The notes below the pieces were generated by a model. The model did not search any database, had not been told where the DNA came from, and was given only the letters and a program-made list of their open reading frames with translations. This document shows, piece by piece, positions 11,801 through 21,414 of a stretch of DNA of 64,000 nt. A program made the position numbers and the translations under genes. The stretch is from Halichondria panicea. Taxonomy: Eukaryota; Porifera; Demospongiae; Suberitida; Halichondriidae. Location of the stretch: NCBI RefSeq assembly GCF_963675165.1, contig NC_087384.1, positions 3,300,315 to 3,364,314 of the forward strand. The letters run 5' to 3'. Numbering within the stretch: position 1 is the stretch's first letter; every line of letters begins with the position of its first letter.

Positions 11801-12964
11801 TTTCACAACAGCATCTTCTGGGATTCCTCCAGCCATGAGCTCCCTCTTCATCCTGACGTACACATCGTACTTAGTGAGGAAATGAGGAAGGTGTACACGA
11901 TCGATGTTAGGCATCTGATCTCCAATGAGATTAAAGTATTGCCTCATCCAAGTCTTGGCTTCAGACGTTTTTGAGGCCTCGGCTCTCACGTGGGGTTTTC
12001 TAGTGGCTTTGTGAATGCCATTTGAGAATTGTTCGGTTACTGTTTTGAATCTCTTGTTTGAAATTCCAAGAATATTCAAGAAGGCGTTCTTGCATACATG
12101 CTTTCCTTCGAGCATCATCGTAAGCTTGCTTGAGCTCGATGATTGTCTGCTTGACGAGGGAATAAATATCAATGAGGTATCAAACAGAAACTGTTTCTGG
12201 TCAGCTCTTCTCTTTTTGTTAAAGATACCTCTAACTTTCTGTACTTCCTGCTGAGTAAATGCAGCAATACACACCCTTCCACAACATTGAAACCGATGAG
12301 AGCTTACAGGAGATTCACTCTCATATTCCAAAGGATCTTCTGTCCTTCGCTTCTTGACAGGTGTTGAATTCAAAGGAGCTTCAAATTGGGGATCAAAATC
12401 CATGAGTTCGAGTAGTTCGGAGTCAGCATCACAGTTAGTGAAGCTGGAGGACACAAACAACTCTTGGCTGCTGTCTACAACAGGAGATAAGAGCAGAGAG
12501 TTTTGCGTGTTGGTAGTCATGCTTGTCTCTGGAGACACAATAAGAAGGGAGTCTTGCGCTATGCTTGTTTCGAGTTCTGGTGACACAAAGAGGAGGGAGT
12601 CTTGCGCTATGCTTGTTTCGAGTTCTGGAGACACAATGAGGAGAGAGTCTTGCGCTATGCTTGTTTCGAGCTCTGGAGACACAATAAGGAGAGAGTCCTG
12701 CGCTATGCTTGTTTCGAGTTCTAGTTCTGGAGACACAATGAGGAGAGAGTCTTGCACTATGCTTGTTTCGAGTTCTGGAGACACAATGAGGAGAGAGTCT
12801 TGCTTGTTGTTAGCTATGCTAGCAGGAGTGCATGCACCCCTGATGCTAGTTTGTGAGTCTTGCTTACTGCTTGTCCCTGGTGACACAATAAGGAGAGAGT
12901 CTTGGCTATAACTGCCATCATAGAGAGGACATGAATCATTCATCATTGCATGCATGCAAGCCAC
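8816..12964 (-). CDS. DUF7869-like transposase candidate
   Basis: Eight exons: 12964-11744, 11683-11571, 11350-10945, 10803-10698, 10537-10296, 9872-9671, 9574-9465 and 9190-8816. All introns are GT-AG and phase-consistent, giving about 924 aa. The N-terminus is disordered with 16-residue repeats (QDSLLIVSPELETSIA). A Cys-containing CCGRVC segment and a helical region (HVCKNAFLNILGISNKRF) follow. The core has acidic landmarks IIDGMDQHKTN, NIQLDNTAKENKN and LPVGHTHEDIDQ, spaced as in RNase H-fold DDE nucleases. GFCALLVER and the HTHEDIDQ box are typical of the DUF7869 family of animal mobile-element proteins (family recognised from memory). It is the presumed transposase because it lies within the TIRs. 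No frame breaks are seen. Confidence 0.82.
9242..9420. repeat. Left subterminal palindrome cluster (CCTAAATTTAGG)
   Basis: CCTAAATTTAGG occurs at about 9243, 9270, 9318 and 9392, with a half copy AAATTTAGGG at 9411-9420. The cluster starts about 680 bp from the left end, in the last intron of the transposase gene. A matching cluster is near the right end. It is likely a protein-binding array such as transposase sites. Confidence 0.75.
12530..12912 (-). repeat. 48-bp coding tandem repeats in transposase exon 1
   Basis: About seven copies of a 48-bp unit (plus-strand core GAGTCTTGCGCTATGCTTG) encode 16-aa QDSLLIVSPELETSIA repeats. One copy has an extra two codons (ELELE), and the outer copies are more divergent. 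The region is likely disordered. Confidence 0.85.
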
Positions 12965-13136
12965 AAATCATGCGCACTGAACTATCACACCTGCGGGTTC
13001 ACGCATGGCTACTTTATTGCGCATGCGCCGATGGACTAGCACTATTCAGCTGCATTTAAAACTGCACTGCACTGCGCTGCACTTAGTAGTACGTGCTTAG
13101 CTACTGTAGCTCCCTAGTTTACAGCATAGGTGAAGA
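12965..13136. promoter_or_regulatory. Bidirectional spacer/promoter of the transposon
   Basis: These 172 bp separate the two divergent start codons. It contains the palindrome TTGCGCATGCGCC and CTGCACTGCACTGCGCTGCAC. There is no clear TATA box. It must hold the 5' UTRs and the core promoters of both genes unless further upstream exons exist. Confidence 0.5.
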
Positions 13137-16100
13137 ATGCCTGCAACCAAGAGGTGGCACTTTGAGTTTCTCGTGGGTGGAGTCAGTGGTATCACTGTGT
13201 ACAAGAATGGTGCAAGGATTAAGAGCTACAAACTCCCAAATCGCCCAGTCTTGGAAAGTGTATATTCAATAGGTACTCCTTCTACTAGAAAGACTTGTGA
13301 TAAGGTTAAAGAATACCTAGATCAAGCCATTGAGGTAAGCTATAATGTATAACAATGTTGTAATTTTAGTAATAAGCACCACAGATATAATCCTGGTTTT
13401 TATTGGTCATACAGGTCACATTTAAATGCAAGACTACTGTGCTCCTGAACCGGAAGGAGTTTGAATGGAATAAATCAGCATTTTGTCGACTGTTGAGGCT
13501 GTCTCCTGGGGCGAGAGCAGTCGACTTCATTCAAGTCTTCAACCAACTGACAAAGGTATCATAATAATGTGTCTTGCCCATTTCTGCGTGATTGCTAAGG
13601 TGTACAACAGTTGATACAGTCCCTGTTTTCACATAGGAATAATGGGGGGGGGGGTCATATAGATCCTTGTGATAGGGAAAATGTAATAATTGATGTACAA
13701 TGCGTTTTTCATGTACATCACTTGTTTACATACATTGTACATAAAATTAACATAATAATAACTCTATATAATTATAAAGTTTACTTAATAATTATAGTAT
13801 AGAGTTCATGTATGATCGCTAACCCACCAATATATAACCGTTCAAATTGCTGTCTGCATGCATGCTTATAATAATTATTATATACCCATGCATGCATCAT
13901 GCGTGGGAAAACAGTTGAACATACAATCAGTGCATGGCAATCAATGTTTGTACGTGTGAATTCTATATCTTGACATCATGCACTGTATACAAACCTCGTG
14001 TTTATAATCTACACTAGCTAACCTGATAAGGTATTAAAATTGTTACAGCAGCTATATGTATGTACATATTCTTACTTTATCTACAGTTTAATTCTGACCG
14101 AGGCTTCTTAGTTCCTGTAAGCCCCCTGCCCACCAGTTCGGAGTTGCTAACTGAGGAGGCGTTGTCTGATGGTGGTGACTCTGAGGATGACCACCCGCTG
14201 TCTTCATTGACAAGTACCCAAAGCATAGACGGCAGCCACCAACTTGGAGAAAAGAGAAGTCAGCAGGAGGAGGAAGTATCGAGAAAGAGGATGAAGCACA
14301 AAGATACTATGGACGATGCGATCTTCACCAAGAAGATTGGTAAGCTGCATGTGTGCCAACTGTATCACACATGCAATTTCAACCTTGCTTGCGCATGCGC
14401 ACCAAGGCACAATTGAACTTCTCTCACTTGATATTGTATATGCATGCATGCAGGAACTATTGATCTCCAGCTGAGAAACCTCTCAGAACCCAAAACACAA
14501 CGCTGTTTAAGAACGGTTGACACTGTATTTGTGGAGGAACTAGTGAAGAAGTTCACTAAGGATCCCTCTGCTCCAGGTGTACCTCCGATTGCTGTCCTGT
14601 GCATTTCTGTCGAGAGCATAGATGTGTTTGACACCAACAGAGTGGACGCCTATAAGTACGAGCTGCTTGGAGGCCAGCATACAGCCTTGGCAAGAAGGAT
14701 AGTAGCAGCCAAGTCTTCAGACAATACGTTGCTACAGACTGTCCTTGCTGAGGTGTATGTTGGTCTGACAGACGATGAAGCACTTAGGCTCGCCTCTCGC
14801 CACAACACAAATAGTCATTTTATCCACAAGATGACACATCGGGACTATGTAAGTTAAAGAATTCAAAATTCCTCTAAGAAATAAGCTGTGTTCATTCATT
14901 TTGCTATGATTATAGCTTGAGGCCTGCCGATCGAAACTGTTTTCAATGTGCGGTAAGGCTCCTGAGGAGGAAACCCCAAAAGACTCGGTGGAATGGAAGG
15001 ATGTGTGCAAGCGATGCATTTTACCTCAGGTATTATACTATTTCGTCTGTTAATATACATTGTACTTTACAGAACTGATCCATGCATGCTCATAATATTT
15101 GTCCAAATCTTAGGATATGGGCCGCTGCACAATGGAGAATATCTTTAAGCAGGCAAGCTTTACTAAGGAAGTCTGGGCATTGGCCGTATCGGTCATGAAC
15201 TTGTACGAGGAGGGGGAGCTGAAAGATCAGACCCTCTCAACAAAATCTCTGACTACAAAGCCCGAGTTTAAGCAGCAAAATTTTAGCCCAATCCAGTGCC
15301 TTCCTGATGAGTTCAAGCTGGAAATGTTATCAAAGGTATACAAGCGCTTGAGAAGATTTTCTATAGACAAAATAATATTGTTACGTATAAAGAAGCACAT
15401 GCAGAGGTATAATATAGGAGCCTGACAGCGTAATCTATTTATATCTGCATTGAAGTTGTTATGAAGTAACAGTTTTTTAGATCATGTTTGCCTGCAATCT
15501 GATTGGCTATAGAGGAAGTGTTCTATCCAACTTAGTATACTTACCGTATAGCGCGAAATTTTTGAGGCACTTATATTTCGTGGATTGGCCTCTAAAAACC
15601 ATTTCGTTGCACAATGTTCGCGGAATGACTGCTTACGGGAAGCCACGCCTTTAAATATTTGCACGATAGCAGGTAATTCTAATTAAAGAACAATTTTCGT
15701 GGACTTAATTTTCGTATAGAATTCTAACCCACGAAATCCGCGAAAATTAAGCCCCTCGAACATTTCGCGCTATACGGTATTTACTTCACTTATGTAGCAA
15801 AGATTAGATAAGAATAGTGCATGATTGACTAAATTGAGAATCATGGTTGCTATATTATGCATGATCTATATAATCAGGGCTAGTAGAACCCTCTCTACAC
15901 GTTCGGGATACTACAACCATGCAGCTCTAAATGTTAATTATTAATTTTCCAGGTTTCAAGCAGTGAGCTAAGCCTTGCCGAATTAAAGGAAGAAGCTACC
16001 AGCTACAGATCAAGAAAGTCTCTGCAAAGGGCTTTTTGCAAGTAAATTAACAATCACATGCATGCATTTGTATAGACACTGTTTAGGAAGTTTCTAGAAG

Positions 16101-18101
16101 CCCAAAGGGCTGGTAATTGTAGTATCCCGAACGCGGTGAGGGTTCTACTAGCCCTGACTCGTGAGGACTTCTAAATCATGTGAAAACTTCCTTTTTTTGA
16201 TCTAAAGTGTATTATTTCTATAATCACATTTTTTAAGTTAAGTATAATTCCATCCCAGGATAACTACTTCCAGTACGTGGTGCGAGGCAAAATGTAGATT
16301 TCCTGCCTTCACTACCCCAGAGCGTCTGAGGACATTCCACCAGATATGTTTAACCAAAACAATACCGGCGTCTTTTCGTTCATATTGTGAGGCAGCTCTA
16401 AAAGCAGAAAAATCAGGCAGCACAGACACTGTTGTCCCCTCGGCTGATATATATAAGTTCAGGCACTGCAAGGCTTATGTGGTCGAAGGGGATGCAGCAA
16501 ACATGTGCTGCCAAGATGTTAGGGATGTCTACCCTACATTCATGGGCTCAAATCTCTTCCTGGCTGACATACCCGTGGTATAATTATGTGCATGCATGCA
16601 CGTACAGCTATAACACATGTATATGTTATAGCTACGTATATAAACACTCCTGATATTATACTTACATGTTGTTCAACTTCGTGCAGGCGTGGACAACAGA
16701 ACAAATTCAAAGCCTTGTGTACACCACAAAACAGCTGAATACAATACCCGAGAAAACTGTGAGCACATTTAATGTTGCATTGATTAGCACCAGTCTCTCA
16801 AAAATTGAAGAACTGAAGAATTGTTTGTTGAAGTGCTACGAACACGTCAGTGTGTGCTACTGGCAGACAGCGTGCACAGGTAAACTATGTTCAATAATAA
16901 TTCATCGACATTATACATTTAACAACTTGTGTCACACGGTGTGTGCAAATCCATCGGTTTTTCGCCTCTGCTATAATTATACACTCAAAATAACAACGCT
17001 ATAAATATTTCGCATGACTGTATATAATATTTATCGTGTAACAACTGTATAATAGCGTGAACTTTTTCGAGGTGCTTAATTTTTCCTGATTTCGTGGGTT
17101 GCAATACTACTAATTATCTGCTATAACTCGCAAAGATTTAAGGTGTGGCTTCTGGTAAGCACGAACATTGTGCAACGAATTGCTTTTAGAGGCCTTTACA
17201 AAATATATAAGCACCTCGAACATTTCGCACTATTATGTACACATGCAGCCTATTATATCGTACATAACTATAAGCATAATAATTATTATACAGCCCATAA
17301 TCATTATTGTTATAGGTGGCTTAGATTCCACTCATCCACTGGGATTTATCCCATCAATTGGTTGTGTGGTAGTGGGACACTACTCACTCAGTGGAAAGCT
17401 GGAGGAGGACCACTTTAACTTCGTTGAGGAAGGGCGGTCCAATTTCTTCCCCTGTATTGATCAATCCACTGCTAAGATTCCGATTTGTGTGCTGACAGGC
17501 ATTATAAAGAAGCTGTCTTTTGAAGGGAGCACTGTTATTGATGCCACAAGTGAATCTGGTAATTATTATAGGATGACAGTGCATGCATGCATGATTACTA
17601 TTATTTTTATGTTTTAGATACCCAGCATGATTGTGATGTACAAACAACTATGGACCACCTGCCATGATAGTCAGATAGTTTCGGCCTTGTTGGGCCTCGT
17701 CAGCATAGCGTAGTTGTATATATGTAATGAGTACATGTAATAAGATTACATGCATAATATTATATACATGCACATACATGTAATTATCATGTGTATAATA
17801 GTGCATGGGAATGTATCCATGCATGCACATGTACACAAGTAGAGTTCATGTATGCATGAAGTTTACCTAAATTTAGGTATTATTATAATGCAACTGTCTC
17901 TAAATTTAGGTACAACGTACAAAGTTAATGGTACATGTAAACCTAAATTTAGGTAGAATTGCATAACACATCGTTTCATGCATGCATGCAGGTAACTGTG
18001 CAATTGCCTCACTACAAGCAGGAAGAGATGTGGTGGTACTCAAGGCATTGGCCCAAGCAGCACTTGCAAGAAGCCAGCTTGCAGAACTGTCAACAACATA
18101 G
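13137..18101 (+). CDS. ParB-like domain / N4-N6 DNA methyltransferase-like fusion protein
   Basis: Eleven exons: 13137-13334, 13415-13555, 14087-14339, 14454-14848, 14916-15029, 15114-15335, 15953-16041, 16259-16577, 16687-16879, 17316-17558 and 17992-18101. All are GT-AG and phase-consistent, about 758 aa. Residues about 198-330 resemble ParB/Srx-like domains: a beta-rich start, GGQHTALARR at about 270 (family G-x-H-R-x-x-A box) and LTDDEALRLASRHN. Residues about 540-758 follow beta-class methyltransferase order. LFLADIPVAW sits at motif IV (family D/N-P-P-Y/W); then strands and a variable region; IPICVLTGIIKKL as motif X; and TVIDATSESGNCAIASLQAGRD as motifs I-II (family DPFxGSG). Motif IV lacks both prolines and the aromatic residue, so methylation activity is doubtful. 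ParB-methylase fusions are known from phages and bacterial mobile DNA. The role is perhaps DNA recognition by the transposon. Confidence 0.75.
15542..15779. repeat. CCGTATAGC-family MITE in intron 6 of the fusion gene
   Basis: Inverted ends TACCGTATAGCGCGAAATTT ... CGCGCTATACGGTA. It is very close in sequence to the copy at 31694-31921, including the internal GGAATGACTGCTTAC and GAAGCCACGCCTTTAAA. A diverged relative is at 17045-17235 in intron 9. Confidence 0.8.
17864..17954. repeat. Right subterminal palindrome cluster (CCTAAATTTAGG)
   Basis: Copies lie at about 17866 and 17942, with a near copy TCTAAATTTAGGT at 17899. They are 413-503 bp from the right end, in the last intron of the plus-strand gene, mirroring the left cluster. 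Confidence 0.75.
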
Positions 18102-18332
18102 CTAGCTATGGACTAGACTATACTATACTGTTTCAAGCGTTCCGTTAACTTCTATGTTACTTTGTATATGCGGAGTATACGACTCGATCTTCATCTTATT
18201 GAATGTTCATCTGGTTAAGCAAGTCAATGGGTATCAATAGAAAATAATTGGTGTTCTCTAATCTTTGAGAAATTAACAGGGATATTAAACTAAAAAAAAT
18301 GATTATGAACAAAAAACATAGCATATTAAAAT

Positions 18333-18367
18333 AAAAGAGAAAAGGAACTTTTAACAGTGAATGTGTT
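18333..18367 (-). repeat. Right terminal inverted repeat
   Basis: Ends ...CAGTGAATGTGTT at 18367 and is followed by the AAGA target duplication. It mirrors 8563-8597. Confidence 0.93.
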
Positions 18368-18370
18368 AAG

Positions 18371-19171
18371 ATGTGTTATCTCATTTATCTGCTTGTGCTT
18401 TCCTCTATATACTGCATACTGGGATCACCAATTGCACAAGACTGCAATCGCGTCATTGTCAATGAAAGAGGCAGGCGGTCACTTGTTGGCGGTTATAGAG
18501 ATCACATTTCAGTGGGATTGGGGAGGGAGTGCTTCGAGAGTATCAGTGATTTGCGTGTGGATGAAAAGTAAGTTTTAAATTTACTGTATAATATGCATAG
18601 TTGGATAATTGTGTGAGTAATGGGGAATAAAACTATACATGCAGTTCGATGTAATAAATGATTACATGATTTGATTGTTTTTTCTCCGTCTTGCAGTTCT
18701 GTGAGATGTTTCAAATGGAGACTGAGAACTAGCGGAAATGTTCAACTCAACGAACGAGAAGTACACCCAAAAAATCTCACTGTTTCTACTTGTAACTCGG
18801 CCACATTCCGTTCTCCTGGATTTTACAACAATAACAAGAAGCATTACTCAAACAACATGTTTTGTGTATACAATATTAGCATGCAGGACTGCAACCATAT
18901 CACTGTTAGATCTACGTCTGATGAACACAGCTTGTTTAACGACGGGAGAGATTATCTGTATTTCGACTTTGGTCAGGTGACCACCACAGTGACTGGTGAC
19001 AGTATCGGTTCCTTCAGCGAGAGTGTCCCCACCTCTTCATTCTATGCAGTTCTGTGGAGTGATGCTGAGAAATTCTCAAGTGCAGGAAAGTTTGAGTTTG
19101 AGGCTATGTGCAATGACCCTGTTGCAGATACAGAGAATGAATTGAGTGGCTCAGGGTACCAACACATTTGA
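18371..19171 (+). CDS. CUB-like secreted protein, type A copy 3 (A3), disrupted 5' UTR
   Basis: Exons 18371-18567 and 18697-19171; intact signal peptide and CUB-like domain as in A2, about 223 aa, ending ENELSGSGYQHI. It is nearest to A1. The ATG overlaps the last base of the AAGA target duplication, so the transposon's right end is directly upstream. Its natural TATA promoter is 9.9 kb away at 8482. Expression would need a promoter in the transposon end or splicing over the element. The coding sequence shows no decay, which suggests a recent insertion. Confidence 0.85.
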
Positions 19172-20015
19172 ACATTTAACTCTCTTATTTTCGAAATTCT
19201 CTACTTTTATACTGTTACATAGTAATCGTTTCAGTCGACAAATGAATGTTTTATTGCCTCACCTGATAAGTGAATCCATGCTTCACATTACTTGAATAAT
19301 CTATACAGTCATGCATCGACTTATTAAAGGAATTAACTTAACTTTTTACATGTGCAATGAAGCAACCATGCATGATGTCAATAATATATGTGATGAAAAT
19401 GTTTAATGGTCTTCATATGCACTAGGGCAATAAAATTATTGATTGTCTTTTGAATTTAGCTGGCACATGCATGCATGCATGCATGGTCATGATTGTATAT
19501 GCACAATACACATTATACCTATACATAATATACACATAATACATAAGTATTTCAATAGCAAAGTATTTCACTAACAGAACTTGATTTAGTTACTATTTTC
19601 TTCATGTGAAATAATTATATATACTTATGTTTGGCTGGATGCTCTCTGCTTGGAGTATAGACTAACTCTTTAAATCTTAGTTGATTTTGCTAGCAGCTCC
19701 AAGGTGCGGAACATTTCAACTTCATTATTATTCAAGTGGATTTGCATGCTCATGCACTAGCTCGTACGTAGATTATGTGAGATTACACTGATCTATAGGT
19801 GCCATATAGATCTAGGTGTTGATCACTAAACATTTTCCCGATAATATTATTGGAGACCACCCCCTTTTAGGAGGCTGAAAAATCTCTGCTACCACGATGT
19901 TATATATACATTGACTCACTGCTTAGAAACTATGTACATGCATGGCCTGGAATCGAGGTTTAACCTCCCACACATTATTATGGTAGTTATCGCTTTGTTG
20001 ACTAGCTACCATTTT

Positions 20016-20089
20016 ACTTTTATTTTTATCCTACACTATACAATCTGTGATGGTTCACAGATTGTATAGTGTAGGATAAAAATAAAAGT
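20016..20089. repeat. Perfect 35-bp inverted repeat with 4-base spacer
   Basis: Arms 20016-20050 and 20055-20089 (ACTTTTATTTTTATCC ... AATCTGTGA) are exact reverse complements around TGGT. It is absent from the matching flank of A1, so it arose after duplication or was lost there. It could be a foldback MITE or a replication-made palindrome. Confidence 0.85.
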
Positions 20090-20617
20090 GTAGTTGCCCA
20101 TCTCTAATTATATGCATCCTGGCCAGTCAAAGGGAGTGGTCTCTAGTCTAGTTGACACCTGCAGTACTATAATTAGCTTCCTTTAGCTCACAAGAAACTG
20201 TTACCATAAATAAAAATGACTTAAACATAATGCTTAAAAATCAGTTGATGGCTGTGTGGCGGTTCATCAACTTTGTGGCATTCATTTGGAGCCTTTTAGT
20301 TTGTATAAGACGTGCATGCTTGAATCAATTAAGCTGTTGAATGACATTATCATCTGGTTTTAGTACAAGGGGAATCATGGAGGATGACAAAATGTTGACT
20401 GTTAATCTGCATTAGGAAATATGAGATTTACTTAAACAAACGTATAGTCAGTCCCCCAGGAATTGATCGACCAAATATGAATTTACTATATGACAGGTTT
20501 AGGAATGCTGAGTGTGGTTGTCTACCCATGCATATATAAAAGGCAGTGAAGAGGTAAAACTTCAAATCTAGATCACTTTGAAATCATCCATTCAACCACA
20601 ATTACTGCGACACAATC

Positions 20618-21414
20618 ATGTCTTTAGGTCTACTTACATCAATCTTCCTGGTTGCAGTATTATCTTTGAGTTTGGCACAAGATTGTGATAACATCATAGT
20701 CAAAAGAAACGCCAGCCCGAGAGGAGGTATTATTAAGAAGTTCCAAGATCATGAAACAGTTGGATTGACACAAGAATGCCTTGAAAATAGAGTCCGTGTG
20801 GAAAAAAAGTGAGTATAGCTGTTTCATTACATACATGCATGATTGTGCTGACTATAAGTATAGTAGTGCACCACACTGTATGAACTTCTGAGCATGCACA
20901 GAATAGACATGAGTATATTTCTTCCTTCTGTAGCTCTGTACGCTGCTTTAAATGGAGAGTAAGGACCAGTAAGCAAGTGCAACTCAATGAACGACATGTC
21001 TCAAGTCAGAAACTTGTTACGGAAATCCCCGGTGATTCTGTGACATTTCGTTCACCTGGATTTTACAATCATAACACAAAGCATTACTCAAACAGCATGT
21101 TTTGTCTGTACAACATATCTGTGGACAAATGCAACCACGTTACTGTTGCATCGAGTAGTGGACACACATTGTTCAATGACTCTAAAGACTATCTTCAACT
21201 GTACTTGGGTCACAAGTCCTCCCCCCTGTTTGGAGAGAGTGTGAGTACGTTTGGAGATGATGCTCCCACTGGGTTCTTGTATGCAGTGCTATGGAGTGAC
21301 GCTGTATCTCACACAAGCAGGGGAACATTCGAACTAACTGCCACTTGCCATTCTTGGAATAATAAAGAAGAGGGATCAGGATCACTTATTTTAAACACTT
21401 CTGCCGATTTTTAG
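20618..21414 (+). CDS. CUB-like secreted protein, type B copy 2 (B2)
   Basis: Exons 20618-20808 and 20934-21414, with a split Asn codon as in the A genes. The signal peptide MSLGLLTSIFLVAVLSLSLA is followed by QDCDNIIV, like QDCNRVIV in type A. There is one CUB-like domain (FRSPGFYN, FCLYNISVDKCNH, LYAVLWSD, FELTATC). The tail has EEGSGSLIL. It is about 223 aa and intact, and serves as the reference for the B1 frameshift. A TATATAAAAGGCAG box is at 20532-20546, about 80 bp before the ATG. Confidence 0.85.

Larger units (their letters stand above)
8563..18367. mobile_element. 9.8-kb DNA transposon with transposase candidate and ParB-methyltransferase-like genes
   Basis: The boundaries come from comparing the uninterrupted A2 sequence ACAAGATGTGTTATC with the interrupted A3 copy. 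The element is flanked by AAGA on both sides (8559-8562 and 18368-18371), a 4-bp target duplication. The ends are inverted repeats beginning AACACATTCACTG: 24 bp perfect and 35 bp with one mismatch. Inside are two divergent genes, 8816-12964 (minus) and 13137-18101 (plus), sharing a 172-bp spacer. Palindromic repeats lie near both ends. Four-bp duplications are known for several superfamilies (for example Sola, Ginger, Academ), so the superfamily is left open. Confidence 0.9.

Noticed and set aside
12354-12911. 185-codon plus-strand ORF with SSGDTMRRESC repeats
   Set aside because: It is the antisense shadow of the 48-bp repeats in the spliced, domain-bearing minus-strand transposase exon.
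12530-12912. Possible CRISPR-like array
   Set aside because: The repeats are directly adjacent with no unique spacers and are in frame in a coding exon.
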